A DNA stretch of 64,000 nucleotides from Desulfatibacillum alkenivorans DSM 16219 (GTDB lineage: Bacteria > Desulfobacterota > Desulfobacteria > Desulfobacterales > Desulfatibacillaceae), in contig NZ_FQZU01000015.1 in NCBI RefSeq assembly GCF_900142135.1, forward strand, positions 1-64,000. Direction: 5' to 3'. A program made the position numbers and the translations under genes. A model generated the notes under the pieces. That model was given only the letters and a program-made list of their open reading frames with translations. It searched no databases and was not told the origin of the DNA. Each line of letters starts with the position of its first letter. Position 1 is the stretch's first letter. This document shows, in pieces, positions 52,228 to 60,880 of this stretch.

Positions 52228-53712
52228 CTACGCAGTCCTGGGGGTGATGCGGAATTTAAAAACCTTTCGGGCCTTGGTTTTTAGCGTATAAAAGACTTTA
52301 TCCACCGCAATGTAACGTACAAGGCCCAAAGCCAGGGAAACCAAACGGCGGAACGGCGCCACTCCGCTGGTGTATATCAAATACACCCGCCAGGGGTTGA
52401 AAAAAAAGAGGAAAAAAGCCAGGGAATGCATGATGGCCAGTTCCCGCGGGCCTACAGCGCCTAACGCGCCTTCCGGCGAAAAATAATCCCACAGGCGTTT
52501 TTCCCCATCGCTTTCGATGGCCTCTTCATATTTTTGGGCCAGCTCCGTGCCTTCAAAGGGAACCACCGGAAAAAAATACGCCCCGTGCAGTTTGGAGGAG
52601 GCCGCAAACCAGATGGTTTTCCACAACTCCCGCCGGCTTTCCTGGGGCAGCCCCATCATGAGAAAGCCCCAGGTGAAAATTTTCAGGTCCGCGGCGATGG
52701 AGATGTTCTCGCGGATTTTTTTCAGGTTGATGTTCTTTCGTAAAACCTTCTGGATGCGGGGCGACGCCGTCTCGATGGCGAAAGCCATGTGCACGGTCCC
52801 CATGTCCTTCAATGCTTCCAGTGTTTCCCGGTCCAAAATGTCGCCCCGAACTCCGTTGGGAAAGGTGAAGCAGGTTTCCAGCCCCCGTTTTTTGATCTCC
52901 GCACTAATGTCTTTGACCCGTTGTTTGTCCAGGTTGAAAATGTCGTCGTAAACCTCGAACTCATGCACTCCGTACGCGTTGATCATGTGCTCGATTTCGT
53001 CCACCACCCGCATGGCGCTCATGGCCCGGAACTTTCCTGAAAATATGTCGTGGCAGTATATGCAATGATACGGGCAGCCCCGGGACGTGAACAAAGGCGC
53101 ATATAACTGGGAGGTGCGCACGGGCGTCATGCGGTCCCGGCCCACGTAATCCTGCAGGTTGATGAGGTCGTAGGCCGGATAGGGCAGGGCGTCCAGGTCG
53201 GCCCGGTTTTTGGAAGGGGGATTGTCGATGATGCTTCCCGAATCGTCCCGAAAAGCCAGCCCGGCAATCCGATCCAGGGGATAATCCTCGTTCCCGTCCA
53301 GGGCCTCCAGCAAGCCCGTAAAGGGGATTTCCCCCTCGCCCTTGACCACAAAATCAATGTTTGCCTCGTCCAGAAGCCCGGCCCCGGAGGACGACGCCAA
53401 AGGCCCGCCTATGACGATTTTCGCCTGCGGCAAGGCGCGTTTGAAAACCGGCAGCAAATAATCCACCTGATCCTGCTCGATGGACATGCTGCTGAAGCCG
53501 ATGACGTCCGGCCGGAGGTCTTTCAGATAAGCCTCCCACTCCCTGGAAGTCTTGGCGTAAACCCGCTCGTCGACAATGGTGAAAACGTCCTTGCCGGGGC
53601 GCTTATCCCTTGCGTAAGCCGCCAGATACAAGACTCCCAAAGGCGGAGAAACAGCCAAAAAATGGTCCGTATACTCCCGTTTTCGATTTTTTATGAGCAG
53701 GATATTCGCCAT
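52228..53712 (-). CDS. B12-binding-type radical SAM protein (paralogue 2)
   Basis: Protein of 494 residues from the ATG at 53712. This start was chosen because it makes the N-terminus (MANILLIKNRK) align exactly with that of the paralogue at 49652 and puts the cluster cysteines at the same positions (C213, C217, C220 in RGCPYHCIYCHD). An ATG at 53730 is also possible. No DxHxxG. FEVYDDIFNLDKQRVKDISA and AFAIETASPRIQKVLRKNI match the paralogue. C-terminal region hydrophobic then basic. First gene of the four-gene operon; two diverged copies suggest two successive or parallel modifications. Confidence 0.87.
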   Translation of the reverse strand: MANILLIKNRKREYTDHFLAVSPPLGVLYLAAYARDKRPGKDVFTIVDERVYAKTSREWEAYLKDLRPDVIGFSSMSIEQDQVDYLLPVFKRALPQAKIVIGGPLASSSGAGLLDEANIDFVVKGEGEIPFTGLLEALDGNEDYPLDRIAGLAFRDDSGSIIDNPPSKNRADLDALPYPAYDLINLQDYVGRDRMTPVRTSQLYAPLFTSRGCPYHCIYCHDIFSGKFRAMSAMRVVDEIEHMINAYGVHEFEVYDDIFNLDKQRVKDISAEIKKRGLETCFTFPNGVRGDILDRETLEALKDMGTVHMAFAIETASPRIQKVLRKNINLKKIRENISIAADLKIFTWGFLMMGLPQESRRELWKTIWFAASSKLHGAYFFPVVPFEGTELAQKYEEAIESDGEKRLWDYFSPEGALGAVGPRELAIMHSLAFFLFFFNPWRVYLIYTSGVAPFRRLVSLALGLVRYIAVDKVFYTLKTKARKVFKFRITPRTA

Positions 53713-54451
53713 ACAACTCACACGCCCCATGATCGGGGCGCGCCTCCCTTTTCATCAGGCTGCGGGGCGGACGTCTCGGAAAAATGCAGGGGCGGCGGGG
53801 CGTAAAAATCCTCCCGGCGTGCGCAAACAAAAATGCGGCCGCAATTCCCATGCTGTTTTCGTTGCATAATCCCCCCCCTCAGGAGTCATTTACACCGTCG
53901 ATTTCATATCCCTAATACCATTCCTGGCGCGTCAATTAAAGGCTAAAAAAACTTCCGGCCAACGGCGCAGCTGAATAAATATATAATTGCAAGACGATAC
54001 AACCACACAACTGCAGACCGAGCGCCTTCGGCGGCTAACTACATACCTTCAAAACTGCATAACAGCACGCCTCCGGCGGCAAACTTTTAAAAAAGTTTGA
54101 TCAAAACTTTAAAATGGCGCTTCGCGCAAGAGCGCAGACAGGTTTGCCATTCCCGAGCGTCCCTGTCGGGAATCCAGCGCCCCGGCACTTGTCTTGTGAA
54201 AAACAACGCGTCGCGCCTAATATTGTCGATACAGGGAACCTATGCTACTATAAATTCTCAGCCGTGAATGAAATGTTTCCCCGGTTTCTCTTGCGGGAAC
54301 CGGATTTCCGACCCCGTACTCGTATTGCAGCAAACATGGCGAATTATTGCCAGGCTCTTTGACATTTCGAGAACAATCTAAAAACCAGGGTCACGCCCAA
54401 AAATGCAATTTTAAAGATAACTATTCAATATTGATTGGGATTGATTGCCTG
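53713..54451. other. Gene-free region upstream of the radical SAM operon
   Basis: About 740 bp without a credible gene. It must hold the promoter of the radical SAM operon; none was recognised with confidence. A repeat containing ATTCCCGAGCGTCCCTGTCG lies at about 54149-54175 and recurs in altered form at about 57490-57517. The right end marks the break where the Rhs reading frame begins. Confidence 0.5.
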
Positions 54452-54494
54452 ATCCCAGAACGGCGGGAACTACGAATACGCACCCCATGGGCGC

Positions 54495-56291
54495 GTGAAA
54501 AAATGGGAAATCAGCCAGTCCCGCTCGAAGATCCTGTTTCAATACGGATATGGCTACGACGCCCTCGGCAGGAGAACCAGCGTCACAAACAGCGGGACAG
54601 CGTTTGACGAGCCTGCGTTTAATATCTACGGGTATAACTCAAGGAACGAGCTTAGAGCCTCTAACCACTACCTTGGGACCAGCATCCTTGATACAGCCAG
54701 TCCAGTTGATGATGAGGAAAGGGCTTATAACTACGACCCAATAGGCAACCGCATCAATGCACAGCAGGATTACGACATCAGCGCCAGTGCGCCCATTACG
54801 TCCACTTATGTGACCAACAGCCTGAACCAATACGAATCTGTGACATCTGGCGGGGAGAGCATCTCTTTAGACTACGACGATGACGGCAACCTCATCCACA
54901 AGGACGGCGTACAGTACGTCTTCAATTGCGAGAACAGGCTGGTGGAAGTATCGCCCCTGGCTCCCGTGATAGGAGACACCAAGGTTGCCTTCGCCTACGA
55001 TTACATGGGCCGCAGGTATTTGAAGCAGAGCTACGTCTACTCAGCAGGGGAGTGGTCCCTTGTGTCCACCTCGACCTCCATTTGGGAAGGCTGGAACCGC
55101 ATCCAAGAGAAAGTCGTGTTGGCCGCTGATTCTTCCAATGAAGAAGTGACATCCTATGTGTGGGGCCTCGATCTATCCCAATCTTTGCAGGGCGCAGGAG
55201 GAGTGGGCGGTTTGCTTGCCGTGGTGGATGCTGACTCTGACGTGGACTTCTACCTCTACGACGCCAATGGCAACGTGGGGCAATTGATAAGTGCAACTGA
55301 CGGTACGCTCCATGCCACATATGAATATGGCCCCTTTGGACGCCTCTTGAAGTCCACTGGTTCTAAAGCCAATGAGAACCCCTACCGCTTCTCCACCAAG
55401 CCCATGGACGCTGAGACGGGCCTCTATTATTACGGTTACAGGTATCTTGACGTCGATCTTGGCAGGTGGGTCAGTCGTGATCCTATTGGGGAACGTGGGG
55501 GGTGGAACCTGTATGGGTTTGTGGGGAATATCCCCATCGGTCTCGTTGATTTCCTGGGAAACAAATACTATCCAAATTCTAGCTCTACTAGTACCTATGA
55601 CATAGACTATGGTGGGCCAACATATGGCCCGGAACCAAGTCCGGGGGGAGAAATTGGCGATATTATCGATTCCATAAAGGGGCAGAGCAGAAATCTTGCA
55701 GATTGGGCATATGACCAGATTAAGGATTTAGGTTCTTCTGTTGGAGACATGCTTACTTGGACTGAAACCTATGATAGTAATAGCAATCCAGTTCCTGCTG
55801 TTTATGATACAAACAGCATCCTGAGTCATGATACAGGTTGGGCAGATGCAGAGAACTATGATAAAGCCATGTTTGCCGCATTTAAAGGTCTTGTGGGATT
55901 TTTAGCGACTTATAAAGCTGGCATTGAGGTAGCCGTTGTCGGCGCATTGGTCTCAGGGGCAGCTAGTGATTTTTTTGTAAAACAATTCCGTATTACAGGA
56001 AAATCAATGATTAGAAGGGAATGGTATGGTAGTATTACGTATAGACTGAGCACTGAGGGAATTGAGCAGTTTTATGACTATCATTCAAGTGGTCCGGATG
56101 AAAGAGTAGTTATAGAGTTATATGTGTATGAACGATTTAAGTGCGGCTCTAAAGTAATAGCAGAGAAAGAGCCATATTTATGGCCAGGATTTATAGAAGT
56201 AAATAAGTTTTTGCAAAATTTAAGGGATCCTTTCTATGAAAAGGATATTACAACGTTCTATCCATTTGGCGCGGATACTCTCACTTATTAA
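54495..56291 (+). CDS. Orphan Rhs/YD-repeat C-terminal module with variable toxin-like tip (5'-truncated)
   Basis: Reading of 598 residues from a GTG; the frame stays open upstream only to the TGA ending at 54451, and the upstream codons (QNGGNYEYAPHGRVK) are typical Rhs sequence, so the long N-terminal part of an Rhs protein is missing. YD repeats (YGYDALGRRTSVTNSG, YDYMGRRYLKQ) lead to the Rhs core end RFSTKPMDAETGLYYYGYRY and DPIGERGGWNLYGFVGNIPI. From about residue 356 the sequence is unrelated, the DNA becomes AT-rich, and a hydrophobic stretch occurs (LVGFLATYKAGIEVAVVGAL). In Rhs systems this variable end is a toxin. No known toxin motif was recognised. The gene may be silent unless recombined with a full-length rhs. 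Confidence 0.8.
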   Translation: MKKWEISQSRSKILFQYGYGYDALGRRTSVTNSGTAFDEPAFNIYGYNSRNELRASNHYLGTSILDTASPVDDEERAYNYDPIGNRINAQQDYDISASAPITSTYVTNSLNQYESVTSGGESISLDYDDDGNLIHKDGVQYVFNCENRLVEVSPLAPVIGDTKVAFAYDYMGRRYLKQSYVYSAGEWSLVSTSTSIWEGWNRIQEKVVLAADSSNEEVTSYVWGLDLSQSLQGAGGVGGLLAVVDADSDVDFYLYDANGNVGQLISATDGTLHATYEYGPFGRLLKSTGSKANENPYRFSTKPMDAETGLYYYGYRYLDVDLGRWVSRDPIGERGGWNLYGFVGNIPIGLVDFLGNKYYPNSSSTSTYDIDYGGPTYGPEPSPGGEIGDIIDSIKGQSRNLADWAYDQIKDLGSSVGDMLTWTETYDSNSNPVPAVYDTNSILSHDTGWADAENYDKAMFAAFKGLVGFLATYKAGIEVAVVGALVSGAASDFFVKQFRITGKSMIRREWYGSITYRLSTEGIEQFYDYHSSGPDERVVIELYVYERFKCGSKVIAEKEPYLWPGFIEVNKFLQNLRDPFYEKDITTFYPFGADTLTY

Positions 56292-56349
56292 GGCTATTCA
56301 GAATAAATGAAGGCCATTTTTTCAATATTTTAAAGCATAAGGAATTGGC

Positions 56350-56820
56350 ATGGAAAAATTGTTAAAGAAAATGTTTAGTCGTTCATGCCTTTCAATTTTC
56401 TGTTTGGTTGGATCGCTGGGCATTTTTATTATTGGTTTTGTTTTCTGTTTTCCATTAGGGAAAATAATTGCTCATGAACTCACGCATAAAACAGTTATTG
56501 TATCGAAATCATACTATATACGATATATGTTCTACGTGTATTTGGTTACACATTGTATAGGAGGGTTGTTGTTCATTAAGGGAGTGTTTTTATATGATCA
56601 ACTTAAATCATACTCGTTGAGATTTTCAAATTTCACTTATTTGATTTTTAACTGTGCTTTTATAGTTTTATGGTTCATATTTTGTTTAAGTACACTTGAA
56701 ATGTTACTTGGAAAGAGTATCAGTATTTCAATAGAGCATTTAGGTATTCTATTTACAATTATGTATATAGTAGGCGGCGCTGATGGCCCAAAGTACTCGA
56801 AGCGAGGGCGAAAACAGTGA
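56350..56820 (+). CDS. Small AT-rich membrane protein, possible Rhs immunity protein
   Basis: Protein of 156 residues with four predicted membrane segments (SIFCLVGSLGIFIIGFVFCF, YVYLVTHCIGGLLFIKGVFL, FTYLIFNCAFIVLWFIFCLS, and a weaker last one). AAGGAATTGGC precedes the ATG. It lies 58 bp after the Rhs tip and shares its low GC content, unlike all other genes in the window. Position and composition fit the immunity protein that normally follows an Rhs toxin end; a membrane-embedded immunity protein suggests a toxin acting on the membrane or periplasm (inference). Confidence 0.6.
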   Translation: MEKLLKKMFSRSCLSIFCLVGSLGIFIIGFVFCFPLGKIIAHELTHKTVIVSKSYYIRYMFYVYLVTHCIGGLLFIKGVFLYDQLKSYSLRFSNFTYLIFNCAFIVLWFIFCLSTLEMLLGKSISISIEHLGILFTIMYIVGGADGPKYSKRGRKQ

Positions 56821-56826
56821 CTCTTG

Positions 56827-56993
56827 GACTTTAGGGGACGCCTTTAAGAAGTTAATAAACTCTGTAGCATGTTGATTTTGTACGATATTTGAGGCGGTTG
56901 GACTGGTTGGCAAGCCCCCATAGAGGGGCCTGAAACATAAAATTTCGGTTTTCGCCCGCACGCAGGGGAAGCGGTTTTTTTCCCGATCCCTGT
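56827..56993 (+). repeat. Long direct repeat, copy A
   Basis: Begins GACTTTAGGGGACGCC and ends CGATCCCTGTA. It is nearly identical to 57879-58045, about 1.05 kb further on; a partial copy of its first ~45 bp lies at 57813-57857. Confidence 0.85.
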
Positions 56994-57878
56994 AGGGAAG
57001 GTGCGGAGAAGGATGAGGCGGAGGCATGCATTCCCACGTGCAACATGGGAGCGAGTCCGAAAAGCATGAACAAAAAAAAACATAAACCACGGAAAACACG
57101 GAAGTCACGGAAGCGTTAAATTCTGTGTTTTCCGTGTCTTCCGTGGTTAATACGGCAGTTTTTGGGGGCGTTCGGGAATGACGATCCCCCCCATCCTGAC
57201 CTTCCCCCGCCAGTGGGGAAGGGATTTTATAGGATGCCGCTTCGCGCCGGAATTTGTTGGGTTTCGCAGGCTCTGCCCAACCTACGATGTCAATGGGGCG
57301 CCATGGGGACGTAAAATATTTTTGGCGTTGGGAAAGAGTTCCGGTCGCGCCTTTTGTGCTTCGCACCCAGGCAGGATACTGCTCTGCCTGGGCCACCCAA
57401 ACGAATAAGGATGCCGCTTCGCGTCTGCATTTGTTGGGCTTCGCAAGCTCTACCCAACCTACGATGTCGGCGCGGCCAGGGATAGGGACGCTGGATTCCC
57501 GACAGGGACGCTAGGGAATGACGATCCCCCCCCATCCTGACCTTCCCCCGCCGGTGGGGAAGGGACGTAGGGGCAGGGTTCCCCTGCCCAAGGGTTGGGA
57601 GACCCAACCCCTACGCGGGCGAAGCAAGCGGCGCCCTTACATGATCCAGGGAGTTGGGGAGCGCCGGATATATGAACTGTCTGGTTTTGCGCGAAGCGCA
57701 TTTTGAAGTTCTTTGATGTTCTTGGGGACGTCTTTGATTAATTGCCTAACTTGACATCCAAAGTTGGCTTGATGGAACTCTTGGGGGCGTCCCTGATTAA
57801 TCCACTAACTCTGACTTTAGGGGACGCCTTTAAGAAATTAAGAAACTCTGTAGCATTGTGACTTTAGGGGACGCCTTT

Positions 57879-58045
57879 GACTTCAGGGGACGCCTTTAAG
57901 AAATTAAGAAACTCTGTAGCATATTGATTTTGCGTGATGTTTGAGGCGGTTGGACTGGTTGGCAAGCCCTCAAAGAGGGGCCTGAAACATAAAATTTCGG
58001 TTTTCGCCCGCACGCAGGGAAGCGGTTTTTTTTTCGATCCCTGTA
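57879..58045 (+). repeat. Long direct repeat, copy B
   Basis: Near-identical to 56827-56993, with scattered single-base changes. Shared inner parts include GAGGCGGTTGGACTGGTTGG and AAATTTCGGTTTTCGCCCGC. Confidence 0.85.
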
Positions 58046-58787
58046 TTGGGCAGGGTCTTTGACATTTGAATAAAAATACGGAGATAAATGCGGATGGAGA
58101 GGGCGCCGTTTGGTAGGACGGCGCCCTCTCCATCCGCTAATGATTGCACCCTTCGCCCGCCATCCTCAAGGGCGATCACAAGGATCTCCCCTACGCGGGC
58201 GCATTACGTAAGGTGCGAATCTGGTATTCGCCCAGGCGGTAGGGCGCGAATCTTGTATTCGCCCCAACAACGGCGATAATTTGTGCGATCACAAGGATCG
58301 TCCCTACGCGGGCGCAGCAAGCAGCAGGTGTGGGTTTTGGCCTGAACATGATAACTTATCGCCCCTACGCGGGCGCAGCAAGCAGCGCCCAATACAGGCA
58401 AGAAAAAGGGCATATCAAAGGCGCTATTCAGGCCGATCAAGTCCGTCAAGTGACTTCAGGGGACGGACTTCAGGGGACGTCTTTGATTATTTGACTAACT
58501 CCATCGTCAACAGCAGGCTCAACCCAGTCAGTCCCCCAGGCGGTCCAGCGGCATAAGCATCATGAGCCTTTGCCTTTGTTGTCCACCCTTCCCATGATGA
58601 TCCCCTGGACCTGGTTCTTGACGATCATGGCGTCAATATGACCTGGGGGACATAAATTCGTCGTGGAATACTCAGGGATGTCCCCATAAGCCGTCTGCCG
58701 CGACTGCTTTGAGGAATTGTGTCAGGATCAGACCTGGCAAGACCAAATCAAAAAAAAGGACGAAACAGGGTGAAATCCGCGCTCTTT

Positions 58788-59756
58788 TTATAAAGCAGAC
58801 CGCTCCTCGTCCTTTTCGGAGTGGGTCCAGAGCTTCAGGTTTCTGAAATCCTCGCGTGCCAGGCCGGTTTGGGTCAGGCCCAGAGCCGGATACAGTACGC
58901 CCCGCAGGAGCCACAGCAAAAAGGCCAAAGCGCCCAGGGGAAAAACCACGCCGTTCAGCAGCTTGATTACAAACAGCCGCGCCACGCTCAGGGCGATGTC
59001 CTTTGTCGCCGTAAGGGAGTATTGCATCAATTCCAGGGATTTGTCGTACAGGAACTTGGCCTTGTCGGTGATTTTGTCGATCCGGTGGAACTGGGACACG
59101 TCAAAATGCCGCCCCGCTTCTTCAAAGGACGAAAACAGCGAGGCCTCCAAGGGCGCGGTGGTCGCCTGGGAAAGGTTCGCCGCTAAGTATACGGACGAAG
59201 GCAGCACCAGCAAGAACACGATGGCCGCCAAAAGGGTCATTTTGGAAATGCGTTCCACGGAGACGGCCCAGGCGTTGGTTTCCTTCAGCCAGGGGCGGAT
59301 CAGAAACCACAGGCAAAACCCGGACAGGGATACGATCAACAAAATATGGGCCACGGGATAGCAGCCCTGGAGCACGCTTTTGGTCACCGTGGAAAACATG
59401 ATGCTCAGGATGAGAATGCGCCAGGCCAGGTTCAAATAATCCAACACGGGTTGGAGGGCGTCGCCCACCTCCATTTCCGTGCCTGCATTGGCGAAGACCA
59501 CGCCGGCCTCAAACTGGAGGGTCGTGCCTTCGATGATGTCCGCCGCTCCTTTGGCCAGGCCGATGGGGATCATCAATTGAGCCGTGTCCCGCACCGAGGT
59601 TTCCAAAAAGGCGTCGTTGTATTCCGCCATGGGGCGCATGACGGCGCGATAGGCTTTTTCCAGCGGCCCTCCGGCAGCCAGGGCCAGAAAAATCAACGCC
59701 GCGGCCAGGGGCCAGTACATCAGGGCCAAACGCTTCGCCTTTGCCTTTGTCGCCAT
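58788..59756 (-). CDS. Integral membrane protein of unknown function
   Basis: Protein of 322 residues from the ATG at 59756, which follows GGAGGAAGGC; an ATG at 59789 has no such site. About five membrane segments (MYWPLAAALIFLALAAGG, ILILSIMFSTV, AHILLIVSLSGFCLWFLI, MTLLAAIVFLLVLPSSVYLA, VVFPLGALAFLLWLLRGVLY) and a long soluble stretch between the fourth and fifth. No transporter or enzyme family was recognised. Divergent from the radical SAM/MFS pair. Confidence 0.75.
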   Translation of the reverse strand: MATKAKAKRLALMYWPLAAALIFLALAAGGPLEKAYRAVMRPMAEYNDAFLETSVRDTAQLMIPIGLAKGAADIIEGTTLQFEAGVVFANAGTEMEVGDALQPVLDYLNLAWRILILSIMFSTVTKSVLQGCYPVAHILLIVSLSGFCLWFLIRPWLKETNAWAVSVERISKMTLLAAIVFLLVLPSSVYLAANLSQATTAPLEASLFSSFEEAGRHFDVSQFHRIDKITDKAKFLYDKSLELMQYSLTATKDIALSVARLFVIKLLNGVVFPLGALAFLLWLLRGVLYPALGLTQTGLAREDFRNLKLWTHSEKDEERSAL

Positions 59757-59980
59757 GCCTTCCTCCATGAAGGGCCGGTGTTTTTTCAATAAATTATTTT
59801 ACACAAGATAATGCATATTTTCAATGACACAACAATTCCCTCCATCGCACGGCCCCTGCAGTCATCCCTGGAAGATTGAAAGGCTATGATAAATGCACAA
59901 ATACGGTGACAAATCCGACCAAACCCATTAAATAGGGAAGGGGGGGAGGCAATCTATATCAGTACGGAGCAACAATCAGT

Positions 59981-60877
59981 ATGAGCGAGAAGGAAATCCC
60001 CGACGGGTTTCATTACGTAGGCAATTGCATCCGGCCGCCCAGCGAGGCCAATTCCATCCTGCTGCAGGCCACCTTGGGATGCTCCCATTCCAAATGCACC
60101 TTTTGCGGCGCGTACAAGGACAAAAGGTTCGCCATCAAGGACCGCAAATATCTGGAGAGCGACCTCCGGTTCGCCCGGCATTACTGCAAGCGCCAGGACC
60201 GGGTTTTTGTCATGGACGGCGACGCATTCGTCATGCCCATGAAGCACTGGAAATGGCTTTTGGGCGAGATCAGGGACAAGCTGCCCTGGGTCAGACGCAC
60301 CACCTGTTACGCCAATCTCAAGTCCATCATGTTGAAGTCGGACGAAGACCTGAAATGGCTGTTCGATAACGGCCTGAAAGCGGTGTTTTTAGGCTTGGAG
60401 TCGGGCCACGCCCAGGTGCGGAAGGACATCCGCAAGGGCGGAACTCCCGAGGAATTGATCCACCATTGCAAGAGATTGAGACGGTCCGGCATCAAGCTGG
60501 TTTCCATCGTGCTGTTGGGCCTGGGCCAGACCCATTTGAGCATGGAGCACGCCCGGGAGACGGGCCGCGCTCTTTCGGAGATCGACCCCGAGGCGGTCAG
60601 CGCCCTGAGCCTCATGCCCTTGCGCAACACCCCCCTGGGGGAAGCCTATGAGCGGGGCGAATTTGACATGCCCGATCCCCTGGGCATCATCCGGGAGTTG
60701 CGGGAGTTGGCGGCGCACACGAATTTGTCCCGGGGCTCATTTAGGGCGGTCCATGCCAGCAACTATCTGCCTATTGACGCCAAGTTCCCCCGGGACAAGG
60801 AGGCCGTCCTGGCGACGTTGGATCAGGCCCTGGCCGGAAACGTCCGGTTAAAGCCGGAATGGATGCGGGGCTTGTAG
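59981..60877 (+). CDS. Radical SAM protein with CX4CX2C motif
   Basis: Protein of 298 residues. The cluster motif is C34-SHSK-C39-TF-C42 in TLGCSHSKCTFCGAYKDKRF, a CX4CX2C variant known from one branch of elp3/YgiQ-like radical SAM proteins. Later motifs are VFVMDGDAFVMPMKHW, AVFLGLESGHAQVRKDIRKG and SIVLLGLGQTHLSMEHA. No B12-binding or extra cluster domain. The ATG follows CGGAG at a somewhat long spacing. The next gene, an MFS transporter, starts 3 bp after the stop, so the two form an operon. Substrate unknown. Confidence 0.87.
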   Translation: MSEKEIPDGFHYVGNCIRPPSEANSILLQATLGCSHSKCTFCGAYKDKRFAIKDRKYLESDLRFARHYCKRQDRVFVMDGDAFVMPMKHWKWLLGEIRDKLPWVRRTTCYANLKSIMLKSDEDLKWLFDNGLKAVFLGLESGHAQVRKDIRKGGTPEELIHHCKRLRRSGIKLVSIVLLGLGQTHLSMEHARETGRALSEIDPEAVSALSLMPLRNTPLGEAYERGEFDMPDPLGIIRELRELAAHTNLSRGSFRAVHASNYLPIDAKFPRDKEAVLATLDQALAGNVRLKPEWMRGL

Positions 60878-60880
60878 CCT

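Larger units (their letters stand above)
56821..58787. repeat. Repeat-dense gene-free zone
   Basis: Nearly 2 kb with no credible gene but many short repeats. These include a long direct repeat (see 56827 and 57879), two GTTGGGT-type dyads (57256-57281, 57433-57458), an inverted repeat made of ACGGAAGACACGGAA-like units (57083-57150), four copies of CCCTACGCGGGCG (57609, 58189, 58302, 58363), two adjacent GCGAATCTxGTATTCGCCC palindromes (about 58207-58264) and several GGGGACGTCTTTGA-like units (about 57722, 57783, 58462, 58474). Confidence 0.8.

Noticed and set aside
53835-53880. Possible -24/-12 promoter of the radical SAM operon
   Set aside because: The only candidates depend on a C run or lack the TTGC core.
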